64,000 bases of DNA, from positions 3,100,001 to 3,164,000 of the forward strand of contig NZ_CP014782.1 of NCBI RefSeq assembly GCF_002005305.1, given 5' to 3'. Both the position numbers and the translations under genes were made by a program. The DNA is from Shewanella psychrophila (GTDB lineage: Bacteria > Pseudomonadota > Gammaproteobacteria > Enterobacterales > Shewanellaceae). Shown piece by piece: positions 7,480 to 16,349 of the stretch (position 1 is the stretch's first letter; each line of letters starts with the position of its first letter). The notes below the pieces were generated by a model. It searched no databases, was not told where the DNA came from, and saw nothing but the letters and a program-made list of their open reading frames with translations.

Positions 7480-9630
7480 ATCTTCAATATCATCGATAAT
7501 AACAAACATAGTCTGATTACCATCTGCAATCGGCGTTAATGGTACAGCATTAGAAACCGGCCCCATGGTTGCGGATGCGATATTCGTAATGGGGGTATTA
7601 ATACTGACCTGAAGTGCATTTTTATATGACGTGCCCCTCGCGACTGGTTGAAGTTTAAGGATAACTTTACTTATCTGTCCATCAACTTTCGTCTCTGTCG
7701 TATTATAATTAATCACAACATCATTAAAGTCATAATCACCTTTACTGGGCCAAAAATCTTCAAAAGCCATTGTCCCCATCTGATTCTCCGCGGGTGAGTA
7801 AGCAGTGCTACTGACTAACGGCACTGGTACATCGGCCACCTCTAACGGAGAAGTATCATAAAGATTAACCTCAAGACCATCACTAAAATTATCCTTATCA
7901 CTATCAGCATCGAGGGGGTCTGTAAGATGAAGATTAAGTTCTTCATTATCGGTCAAGCCATCACCATCGTATCGGCCAGTTTAGGGTCTGTTGCTAACTC
8001 ATTCACTTCAACTTCATCAGATAATCCATCGCCATCGGTATCAATTAATCCTGGGTCAGTATTAAGTATGTTTACTTCGTATTCATCTGAAAACCCATCC
8101 CCATCCGTATCCAATAAAATCGGATCCGAATTATAAAATATAACTTCCTCTAAATCGGTCAGCGTATCTTGGTCTGTGTCACTTAAAAGCGGATCTGAGC
8201 CGTAAACAGTCACTTCTTCAAAGTCATTTAACCCATCGTTATCAGTATCAGGATCTGTCGGTGATGTATTTAAAATATCAGTTTCATCACTATTAGATAA
8301 TCCATCTCCATCAAGATCATCTGGATTTACAACCGCTTCCGCAGTGGGATTATTCAATGTTGCCAAGGTATTTTCTAAATCTATTTCAGCTTGAGTTTGC
8401 TGTGTTTGCACATTCAATGCATATACATAAACATCACCAGGTAAACTTTTTTTGATCTTCTTATTATGTGCGCCAACGGTAACATAGCTTTCAGAAACAG
8501 CCACTGCATGGCCAAAATTATCCTGTGAGGCACCGTCTGCCGCTGTAAATGAAAATTGCTCCAGCCAAACATCACCAACAAGATGGAACAGAACAACGCT
8601 TCCTGATGATGAATTCCTATTTTCAGCACCAATCACTATATGCTCGCCAACAATCGCGACTGAATTACCAAATTGATCGCCAGAAGCTCCCGTACTAGCG
8701 GTCAGCTTGGCTTGATTAGTCCATACATCATCTTTGCGTTTATATACGTAAACAGCCCCCTTTTTAATCTCATTATTTCCATGGGGATTACTTTCCATCC
8801 CAGCACCAACAACCGCATAATCTTTAGAAATAGCCACTGATAATGCGTAATTAGCAGCACGAGTCACTAAGCCTCCTTTTAGTGTTGCTTGCTTAGTCCA
8901 AGTATCATCATAATCATCATATTTATAAACATAAGCAGAACCTTCTTTAGTCTTACCTGACTCACCATCGCCAATGATTAAATAGTCTTCAGATATGTTG
9001 ACTGCCGCTCCAAATTTTTTACTCTTGAACTCTGAATCAGGAGTGATAGTAGTATTTAATATCCAATTAGATCCCGTACGTTTATAAACATAAACAGCAC
9101 CATCATCATTCGAGCCTCCTGGCGAAGCAATTACCGCAAGATTGCCCGATATACTGACTGACTGACTGTCCGAAAAAGTCATTGCTCGTTGTCCCCGGTT
9201 TCGTCATCTCCCCTTGCTGACTCCAGTTACCATTTTCATAATTAAAAATATAAACTGCACCAGTTTGTCCGCCTTGAAGCTCAGCACTAACAATCACACT
9301 CTGATCTGAAATCGCCACTGCACGACCAAACTGTTTAATTGCTTTTTGAGTACCTGAGATAGGGCTTAGGCAACTCGTCATAGTCCAAGTGGATTGATTT
9401 CGTAAAAAAATACACGCCTCCCCCTGATCGTTTTGTTTTCCTGGCGTTCCAACAAGGATAAAAGACTCAGTAACGGCCACTGAAGTGCCAAAATTAGCAA
9501 ATGATTTAGTTGCACCATTAGCAAGCTGCCCCTGTAGCGTAGGCTCAGCATTAAGAGAAAAATGCCATAAGCTGGTCATTAGCAATAAGATAAATAACAG
9601 TACATCTGAATATTTTTTTATATTAAGCAT
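7470..9630 (-). pseudogene. Secreted beta-propeller/LruC-domain protein gene, broken
   Basis: A large secreted protein gene in pieces. The N-terminus has a signal peptide (MLNIKKYSD... to SLNAEP). Next come repeats of the form FGxSVAV...xxVGAxxxxxxxGAVYVF (integrin-like FG-GAP propeller blades). Then follow at least five calcium-binding type-3 repeats (DTDGDGLSDEVE and similar) and an LruC domain (FEDFWPSKGDYDFNDVVINY). Two lesions precede the IS: a CAGT tract near 9155-9170 has four copies where three keep frame (GQSVSISGN), and one base is missing near 7969, turning DTDGDGLTDNEE into a premature stop. The ISAs1 element then splits the LruC domain. The lipoprotein gene upstream lies six bases away and was probably co-transcribed. 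Confidence 0.85.
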
Positions 9631-9636
9631 AATCGT

Positions 9637-10101
9637 TTACTCAACTAGGTAGTGAATATGATTAGTTTTATCTATAGGTAGCTCAAGCTCTGCATAACTA
9701 TCGCCATCAATAACGACGACCATTGATTCTGTATAACTGGTGACAGGCAGCAAACTGGTGTATTTCATCGCCTTGTGGATTTCAGCTTTTTCTAGCAAAT
9801 TGACTGGCGTATTAGTATCAGGATCAGTTGCTGAATAAACTGAAATAACCGTAAAGTCTTGCATCTGACTAAAAGAGATATCAATTTTCACGGCTCTTTG
9901 CATATCAAACGTAAAGCCATCTTCAATTACAACATCGTCAAAAGACGCTATTAACTCAGGCTCTGGTTCAGGTACGGGGTCAGTGTACTCCTCTACTTCC
10001 GGTACAGTATCTTCCTCTCCATCTGAGTTTGAACACCCCATAAAGAGCATCATAAACAAGACTGCATAACAGCATATTTTTACTCGGCTTAGATCTCCCA
10101 T
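9637..10101 (-). CDS. Putative lipoprotein preceding the LruC gene
   Basis: A 154-residue protein with a basic N-terminus, a hydrophobic stretch and a lipobox LFMGC near residue 23, so it should be lipid-anchored. An acidic, proline-rich linker (PEVEEYTDPVPEPEPE) follows, then a domain of unknown function with beta-strand character. The ATG at 10101 is preferred to an upstream TTG at 10122 because AAAAGGA sits nine bases ahead of it. The stop is six bases from the start of the LruC-domain gene, so the two look like a transcriptional pair. With that partner broken, this gene may be losing its role. Confidence 0.75.
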   Translation of the reverse strand: MGDLSRVKICCYAVLFMMLFMGCSNSDGEEDTVPEVEEYTDPVPEPEPELIASFDDVVIEDGFTFDMQRAVKIDISFSQMQDFTVISVYSATDPDTNTPVNLLEKAEIHKAMKYTSLLPVTSYTESMVVVIDGDSYAELELPIDKTNHIHYLVE

Positions 10102-10607
10102 CACTCGATATCCTTTTAGCAAATTTAAGTTGGTTCCCGGTAGACACAGAATCTATAGCTTCGCGAAACCAATCTTCAGTTCTAAAGAGCAATGTTTACG
10201 CCAACTGGATAATATTAATAAATAAGGTTTTAAAACAAGACCAAAAAAAACCATAACCAACTGTTAATAAATAGGAAAGAAAGACAACCTCAATATGAAA
10301 TGATAATGAGCTTACTTAGCTGTATTCTCAAAAAACGATTAAAGTGTGTAATTTGCAATGAACATAGCAAAGTACACATTTCAATATTGCATAATGCAAA
10401 TGCTGTTACCTCAGCCCCACTAGGGACAAGAGGCGCAAAGAAAATTAAGAGATAATTAAGACACCCATATTTGTTCTCGAACACTTTAGTTTGAGCCATT
10501 TAACTAAAGCGAGTTGCTGAGAGGTTGATTTATCACTGTTCTCCATAGAGAATGGCACCTAGTTAGACTAATTTATTCAGTAGCATAGAATTGGAGTTCT
10601 TATTAAG
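10102..10607. other. Intergenic spacer with possible leader hairpin
   Basis: About 500 bases between divergently transcribed genes. Upstream of the lipoprotein gene AACCAA (10167-10172) can pair with TTGGTT (10130-10135), giving a weak leader stem on the minus strand. No known riboswitch core is visible. A 69-codon open frame at 10290-10499 has no protein character. Confidence 0.4.
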
Positions 10608-11057
10608 ATGATGACAAAATGGCCAACACGTTTTCTACAGATGGCAGAGCTCGTTGCATCTTGGAGCAAAGATCCCTCCACTCAAGTTGGTGCGGTGATC
10701 ACCGAAGATAACCGTATTGTCTCTTTAGGATTTAACGGCTACCCTCACGGGATCTCCGATAGTGCAGAAACCGATAACCGGGAGATGAAACTCTTAAAAA
10801 CCCTCCATGCAGAAGAGAACGCCATTCTCTATGCTAAACGTGATCTCAGCGGCTGCGAGATCTGGGTTACTCACTTCCCCTGCCCCAACTGCGCTGCAAA
10901 GATAATCCAAACGGGTTTGAGCACAGTGCATAGTCCACAACCAAGCGAAGATTTCCTGTCACGCTGGGGGGAGAAGATTAAAATAAGCCAAGATATGTTC
11001 GACCAATCCGGCGTTAAAATCGATTGGATGCAGGTAGAGTCCTCAGAATCTGTTTGA
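10608..11057 (+). CDS. Deoxycytidylate (dCMP) deaminase
   Basis: A 149-residue cytidine/dCMP deaminase-family enzyme, predicted to turn dCMP into dUMP for thymidylate synthesis. The zinc-binding site is plain: HAEENA supplies the His and catalytic Glu, and PCPNC supplies the two cysteines. The N-terminal WSKDPSTQVGAVI segment is also typical of dCMP deaminases. Two ATGs stand in a row at 10608 and 10611, with GGAG about 11 bases upstream. It is a single-gene unit. A related nucleoside or tRNA deaminase role cannot be excluded, but the length and motif spacing favour dCMP. Confidence 0.88.
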   Translation: MMTKWPTRFLQMAELVASWSKDPSTQVGAVITEDNRIVSLGFNGYPHGISDSAETDNREMKLLKTLHAEENAILYAKRDLSGCEIWVTHFPCPNCAAKIIQTGLSTVHSPQPSEDFLSRWGEKIKISQDMFDQSGVKIDWMQVESSESV

Positions 11058-11332
11058 TCGGTTTATTTAGTTAAGACATCCATTTAAATTCGACAAATAT
11101 ACTCTTTAACTATCAAATTTGCGTCATGCAGACGAAGCCTACTATCAATGCTAAGAAGTGGTCATCAATAGTCCGTTATGAGCGAGTAACGGCTTAATTG
11201 AGGTGTGTAACTAGGCGCTATCTAGGACCGTTAGCGACCCTTTCCTTACGCTTTCAGTTTAAAATGTTCAAAATAGCTAGAGAGCTTTTACAAACTCCCT
11301 ATAGGACAATGAATTCAGGTATGAATCTTGCC

Positions 11333-11734
11333 TTATTGTAATTCAGCAAGTTCGATTTCTAGTTCAGATATGTCCTCTTCTTTTTCTTTAATTTTTCTTT
11401 GATACTTTTCAATTTTATCTGTTTCATTGTCTGATTCAGCTTCATTGAGGTCTTGTCTGTATCCCTCTATGTCTGCCATCTTATCATCAATTTTATCGAG
11501 TAAATCATCACGTAATCCTTGGATAGAGCAATTCTCTTTAGCGTATTTTAAAGCCTTAGTTAATCCATCAACCTTAAATTCATTGTTGTTAGATTTGGCG
11601 ATTGATAGCTGATAATTTATTTCACAAAACTTCCTCTCACATGCCTTTAAATCTCTGCAATCTGATGCTGAAGCAAATGCATTACTTGATACACATACAA
11701 GGATAAACAGCCCTAATTTGTAGTCTACTTTCAC
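11333..11734 (-). CDS. DUF1090 (YqjC-like) periplasmic protein
   Basis: A 133-residue exported protein. A signal peptide ends near FASAS. The mature part is almost all helical and charged, with a long coiled-coil segment from about residue 80 onward (KIDDKMADIEGYRQDLNEA...). The KVDGLTKALKYAKENC stretch closely parallels the IDGLNKAL...ANC region of E. coli YqjC, which defines DUF1090. The function of the family is unknown. It stands alone, and the last residues, ELEIELAELQ, complete the coil. Confidence 0.82.
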   Translation of the reverse strand: MKVDYKLGLFILVCVSSNAFASASDCRDLKACERKFCEINYQLSIAKSNNNEFKVDGLTKALKYAKENCSIQGLRDDLLDKIDDKMADIEGYRQDLNEAESDNETDKIEKYQRKIKEKEEDISELEIELAELQ

Positions 11735-11981
11735 AAAATAATCCTCTGGACGTTATGAAGACAAGTTAAATTCGATTTTATACATGTTGCAAGATTAAGG
11801 GAGTGCTAGGCAAGAGGTGAATTAACATTAACCTCTTGGAATAAGTTGGAGTTGAGTAAACTTTAGAATTCAATTTTCGCTATGTACTTCTATTTTAAAT
11901 ATTTTTGTGAGAATACAATAATAATTCCAATCCTTGACTATACGGTTTATATTTTGTCATCCTGACAAATGATAATGATTA

Positions 11982-12016
11982 AGGCTGCCTGAAAACGAAA
12001 ACAGGACAGCCTTATC
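11982..12016. terminator. Stem-loop after the lipoprotein gene at 12030
   Basis: AAGGCTGCCTG pairs with CAGGACAGCCTT across an A-rich loop, with one bulge. It lies 15-50 bases past the stop of the minus-strand lipoprotein gene, but the T-run is poor. Confidence 0.6.
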
Positions 12017-12029
12017 TTTTCATCAGTGA

Positions 12030-12644
12030 TTAATTAGTCTGTTGCTTTAACCACTTAGCCACATCATTACCTAAGGTATTGACCGTGTGCGCCAATACCG
12101 AGCATGAGCCTTTAAAACCGCCGAAGAAGCCACCACCCGAATTTCGAGTCTTTTCTGTCGTTGCCAGCATCTCACCATCGACTAGATATGATGCCGTTAT
12201 ACTCGCTGACTTACGGTGACCTATGAAAGCATTTCCCGCGCTGTAAACATCATCAATGGATAACTTTAATACTTTGCCATTAGCGGGTAGTTGATCTACA
12301 GCTTTAAGCGAAAGCTTCTGTTTCTTAGCATACTTTAATACAGAGTTTGAGAATTGATTCCCAAGTTCAGCACATTCATTTTCAATATTATCCGCGATAT
12401 GGCTGTCTGGACGAAAAGGGATATCCATTAAGATATAAACGGTCTTGTCATCAGTCAAGTTCGATAATTTAGTGACCTGCTTAACCGTTTTTTCCACCTT
12501 TTGCGTTTGCACTATTTCTGTCTGTGCTATCTCTGTTTGTGCTATTGCTTTATTCGTTTCAAGTGCAGGGCTAGAAGCAGTCTTAGTGGCACCACAGCCA
12601 CTTAATAGGGCAGCAGTTAGCAAAGATAAAGCGATGTGTTTCAT
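12030..12644 (-). CDS. Putative outer-membrane lipoprotein
   Basis: A 204-residue predicted lipoprotein: MKHIALSLLTAALLSGC gives a short signal peptide with the lipobox LSGC. A linker with the near-repeats IAQTE-IAQTE-IVQTQ follows, then a domain beginning about residue 65. The start at ATG 12644 is supported by AAAAGGA seven bases upstream; the frame is open to 12710, but that extension would ruin the signal peptide. The glycine-rich NSGGGFFGGFKGSC stretch near the C-terminus resembles small surface-assembly lipoproteins, but I recognise no family. Confidence 0.75.
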   Translation of the reverse strand: MKHIALSLLTAALLSGCGATKTASSPALETNKAIAQTEIAQTEIVQTQKVEKTVKQVTKLSNLTDDKTVYILMDIPFRPDSHIADNIENECAELGNQFSNSVLKYAKKQKLSLKAVDQLPANGKVLKLSIDDVYSAGNAFIGHRKSASITASYLVDGEMLATTEKTRNSGGGFFGGFKGSCSVLAHTVNTLGNDVAKWLKQQTN

Positions 12645-13039
12645 TTTAAGTCCTTTTATAATGATAGTAATTAAGTTGTTTACGCATGACATGTGATAAA
12701 AATTAGTCACTTATATTATTTGAGGTGAAAAGTTGAAGCAGTATACATTTATCTACTTCTTTCTAAAACAGTGCTGGAAAAAGACAGATAATAAGTGGAA
12801 GTTAAATAAACTTTGGAATGCTAAATCCGACATATCTTCCTAACCCAAATTTTCTAATGGGAGTGGAGACGAGTATAGGAGCAGCGACTAAAAGAAATAA
12901 CTAAGCCCCCATAGCTAACCTCTTCCATATAAACGACTCACTTGTGTCGGAAAGATTAACTATGCATGTCCATATTGGCTCTCATCTATGTCAGTCCTCA
13001 GATGTTCACACTTATCAGGGGCTGGCACATAATAAAGAA
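12645..13039. other. Intergenic, no gene seen
   Basis: About 395 bases between the lipoprotein gene start and the end of glnD. It should carry the lipoprotein promoter. No RNA gene or clear terminator was recognised. Confidence 0.4.
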
Positions 13040-15643
13040 TTAAACCGGGGCCTGTTCTTTAATTATATCGACAAAGAAAGACTTTAGCGCTTGCTTACTC
13101 TCATCGTCTAATGCTTGACCATTTTTATCAGAGACTAGGAATACATTGTCGACTTGCTCTCCAACTGTGGTTATTTTTGCAGAGTGAATGTTAAGCTCAA
13201 ACAGCCTGAAACCGTTACAGAAGTGGCTCATAAATTGTGGGTTATCGAGTGCGGTAACACTGATAAGCGTTCTATCCTTTTTACGAGAGTGTAAGAACTC
13301 AACTTTGGCCTCACTGACGAATGAGCCAATGTTGCTATTAAGGCGTTGTTTAGGCACCTTTCTATTTTCAAACAATACTTGTTTCAGTCTTTTCTTGATA
13401 CGGTCACGTCGACCCGCAGTTCTTATTGGGTGATGGTCATAATCCAATATTTTTAAAGACTCCACCACATAACCATCTTTAGTTCTGGAGATATTAGCTT
13501 GTTGAACTGAAATTTGTAGTGAAGCTAAGGTATTAAATAATGTCACAAACAGGCCTGGCTTATCCTTCATATAAACAAACAGATCACTGCTACCTTTAGT
13601 ACTGCTTTCATCTAACAAAATAAGTGCATGTTCAGTGGGGTACTTCATCATGGCTTTAGAGTAACGTGCGATGTCACGGGGTTGAGCGTTACTGAAAAAT
13701 GATAGCGGTAAGCGCTTCCAAAGCTGTTTAATATCATCAGTCGTTTCACTCATTCCCATCAGTTCTAGGGCTTCATTTTTGTGCTCACGGACGATAGTTC
13801 GCTGCTCTAGTACATTTTCTAGACCATTACGCAGTGCATAACTAATCGACAAATAGAGATCTCGAAGTAACGTTGCCTTCCAGTTAGTCCACAAATCATC
13901 ATTGGTCGCCTTAATATCGGCAACCGTTAAGCAATAGAGCGCATCGAGCCTGGCTTTAGTTCCTATCGTTTTAGCAAGATTCTTAACTTCCGAAGGGTCA
14001 TATATATCTAACCGTTGGGATGATAAAGATAACAATAGATGGTTTTTAACTAACCATACGATCACCTTAGCTTGCGATGGTTTTAGCTCATGAAATTTAG
14101 CAAATTGTAACGCGTCGACAGCTCCTAATTCACTGTGATCACCGCCGCGTCCTTTGCCTAAATCATGGAACAAAGCGGCTAACAACAATACCTCTTTATT
14201 CTCTATCGCTTTGTAAACAGTACTAGGCTGTACAAGAGAGGGAATTTCAGGTTTATTATTTAGCGAGTATAAGTTTTTAAGTAGCTTATGCGTATGCTCG
14301 TCAACGGGGTAAACATGGTACAAGTCGAATTGCATTTGACCTACAATTTCGCGCCACTGCGGAAGATAAGACGCTAAGATCCCATGTTTGTGCATTAATG
14401 ATAGTGCGAGGCCCATGCCTTGAGGATGTCGAAATAGTGAAATGAACTCTTTACGGCAACTATGAAAATCTTGCAAATCACCCAGTAATCGTCGTCTCAC
14501 CTGACGTATTAATCGAATCGTCTGTGGCGTAATACCGTCTATATCGTTCGCGTTTTCTGCTATATGAATGAAGAGAGCGATTAGCTGCTTACGATCAACA
14601 AATACATCATCATGGCGAGCATTGATCAGTCGACCATTTATTTCGAAGTGTTGATTTAACGGGGTAGATTTCCTGTCTGTTTGCTCTAGGATTTCATCTT
14701 TAAAATACTGCAGTAGCATTTGATTAAGTTCGCTAATCCGCCTCATTGCTCTGTATAACTGACGCATCATTTTTTCGATAGTAAGGTGACTGCTATCTCC
14801 AAAGCCCATCAGCCTAGCCACATCACTTTGCAAAGAGATAAGTAATCTGTTTTCAGAGCGCTGCGCTGCTGCGTGTAATGCCCAACGTGCACGCCAGATA
14901 AAATGTTGTGACTCTAATAACTCAGCATATTCGTCAGCAGTAAAGAAGCCGAACCGTCTTAAAGCCGCCATATCCTCAGCAGCAAAGTACTTACGGGTTA
15001 CCCAAATCAGGGTTTGAATATCCCGCATTCCACCTGGGCTATTTTTGAGGTTTGGCTCTAGGCTAAAAGCACTGCCTTGTGCCTTTAGATGACGTTCCTC
15101 TTGCTCACTGACCTTAGCTTTAAAGAAAGCTTCACTGCTCCAGAGGTCATCCCCATAAAGTCTGTCTAAAACTTGATTAGCGTGAGACTCAGGCCCTGTT
15201 AAATGGCGAATCTCAAATAATGAAGTAGCAATGGTGATATCTTCACACGCTTTATCAATTTCAGTCAGTGCTCGAACGCTATGCCCAAGCTCTAGGCCTA
15301 AATCCCATAGTTGAGTAAAGAAAAGGCCAATCTGGGTAGTTTGGTGAGGACTAAGTTCTTCGGGAAATAGTACACAAATATCAATGTCTGAATGTAGGTG
15401 CAAGGTTTGACGGCCATAGCCACCTATAGCATTGAGGGATAAGTTTTCGCCGGTGAGTTTGGCACATTCCCAGAGATGGAGAAGCAAGGAGTCAAAAAAA
15501 TCAGCACGTAACTTTACTATTTCGTCGATAGCAACGTGGGTAAAGTTTTTATTAAAGTAGTTGTCAGCATCTTGGATTACTTTTTTATAATCAGTAATGC
15601 TCATTTTTGAACTAAATTGAGGTGATATATCAGAGTCTGACAT
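13040..15643 (-). CDS. glnD: Bifunctional [protein-PII] uridylyltransferase / uridylyl-removing enzyme
   Basis: An 867-residue protein of normal GlnD length, the nitrogen sensor that adds UMP to PII proteins when glutamine is low and removes it when glutamine is high. The nucleotidyltransferase site is at GGYGR (74-78) and HSDID (84-88). The HD hydrolase site is LFHDLGKGRGGDHSE, near residue 490. Two ACT domains for glutamine binding fill the last 190 or so residues (for example VYMKDKPGLFVTLFNTLA). GGAG lies seven bases before the ATG. All key residues appear present. It is transcribed as a single gene, away from the usual map-rpsB neighbours. Confidence 0.96.
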   Translation of the reverse strand: MSDSDISPQFSSKMSITDYKKVIQDADNYFNKNFTHVAIDEIVKLRADFFDSLLLHLWECAKLTGENLSLNAIGGYGRQTLHLHSDIDICVLFPEELSPHQTTQIGLFFTQLWDLGLELGHSVRALTEIDKACEDITIATSLFEIRHLTGPESHANQVLDRLYGDDLWSSEAFFKAKVSEQEERHLKAQGSAFSLEPNLKNSPGGMRDIQTLIWVTRKYFAAEDMAALRRFGFFTADEYAELLESQHFIWRARWALHAAAQRSENRLLISLQSDVARLMGFGDSSHLTIEKMMRQLYRAMRRISELNQMLLQYFKDEILEQTDRKSTPLNQHFEINGRLINARHDDVFVDRKQLIALFIHIAENANDIDGITPQTIRLIRQVRRRLLGDLQDFHSCRKEFISLFRHPQGMGLALSLMHKHGILASYLPQWREIVGQMQFDLYHVYPVDEHTHKLLKNLYSLNNKPEIPSLVQPSTVYKAIENKEVLLLAALFHDLGKGRGGDHSELGAVDALQFAKFHELKPSQAKVIVWLVKNHLLLSLSSQRLDIYDPSEVKNLAKTIGTKARLDALYCLTVADIKATNDDLWTNWKATLLRDLYLSISYALRNGLENVLEQRTIVREHKNEALELMGMSETTDDIKQLWKRLPLSFFSNAQPRDIARYSKAMMKYPTEHALILLDESSTKGSSDLFVYMKDKPGLFVTLFNTLASLQISVQQANISRTKDGYVVESLKILDYDHHPIRTAGRRDRIKKRLKQVLFENRKVPKQRLNSNIGSFVSEAKVEFLHSRKKDRTLISVTALDNPQFMSHFCNGFRLFELNIHSAKITTVGEQVDNVFLVSDKNGQALDDESKQALKSFFVDIIKEQAPV

Positions 15644-15975
15644 GCTTCTCCTGTGCCTGTTTGCACTGAGTATAATTAAGCTTTATAGACTTTTAGTTAT
15701 ACTCATTAAACCGCTATGCAATGGCCTTAAAATGAGCAAATAGAGTAGATGATCTCAGTAGGAATTACAAATCGCTAACAGGAAAACCAAGCCGACCTTT
15801 GCTAATAAAGAATGACTTGGACTCAAGGTAAACGATAGGAAGCCAGCAGTAATGGGAGACAAGATAGCCGTATCTTTATTTTAATTTTGTGAACTGTGCA
15901 CCTAGGTTTCAGCGCACACTTGTACGCATAATAGTCACTAGCCATAGGACTAACTTGTGACAACTGGAGTTTGCA
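15644..15975. other. Intergenic between divergent genes
   Basis: About 330 bases carrying the divergent promoters of glnD (minus) and the TM2 gene (plus). No repeat, operator or RNA gene was recognised. Confidence 0.4.
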
Positions 15976-16335
15976 ATGAAAAATAATGATTTCCCATGCT
16001 TTCAATGTACAGAGTGCAGCCAAAATATCGACCCGAGTTTAATCGTCTGCCCACTATGCCATGCAGCTCAAGGGTTAGAAGCACTCGCAGGAATCGATCC
16101 GCACATGCGCATTAAAAATCAAAAGCTCGCAATATGGTTTAGCTTGTTATTGGGGGGGTTAGGCTTACATAAGTTCTATTTAGGTCAATATCTGAAAGGC
16201 AGTTTGTACTTAATGTTTAGCTGGACCTTAGTCCCTATGATTGTTGGCTGGGTCGATGCTTTTCGCACCATGAAAATGAGTCCATTTAATTTTGAGCAAC
16301 GTTATTGTCGTAGAGGGGCTCGTCACTACATTTAG
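15976..16335 (+). CDS. TM2 domain protein with N-terminal zinc ribbon
   Basis: A 119-residue protein. Residues 8-31 hold two CxxC pairs (CTEC and CPLC) in a small zinc-ribbon arrangement. A TM2 domain follows: two hydrophobic helices joined by a tight turn, with the hallmark LGGLGLHKFYLGQ and later VGWVDAFR. TM2 proteins are common and of unknown function. GGAG stands eight bases before the ATG. The gene converges on the histidine kinase gene with only 14 bases between the stops. Confidence 0.87.
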   Translation: MKNNDFPCFQCTECSQNIDPSLIVCPLCHAAQGLEALAGIDPHMRIKNQKLAIWFSLLLGGLGLHKFYLGQYLKGSLYLMFSWTLVPMIVGWVDAFRTMKMSPFNFEQRYCRRGARHYI

Positions 16336-16349
16336 CAATGATAAAGAGC

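Noticed and set aside
10102..10260. c-di-GMP (GEMM) riboswitch upstream of the lipoprotein/LruC genes
   Set aside because: A stem with TTGGTT/AACCAA exists, but the conserved GEMM core sequences are missing.
10290..10499. 69-codon open frame on the minus strand
   Set aside because: No ribosome site, no domain or signal character, and AT-rich random composition; likely spurious.
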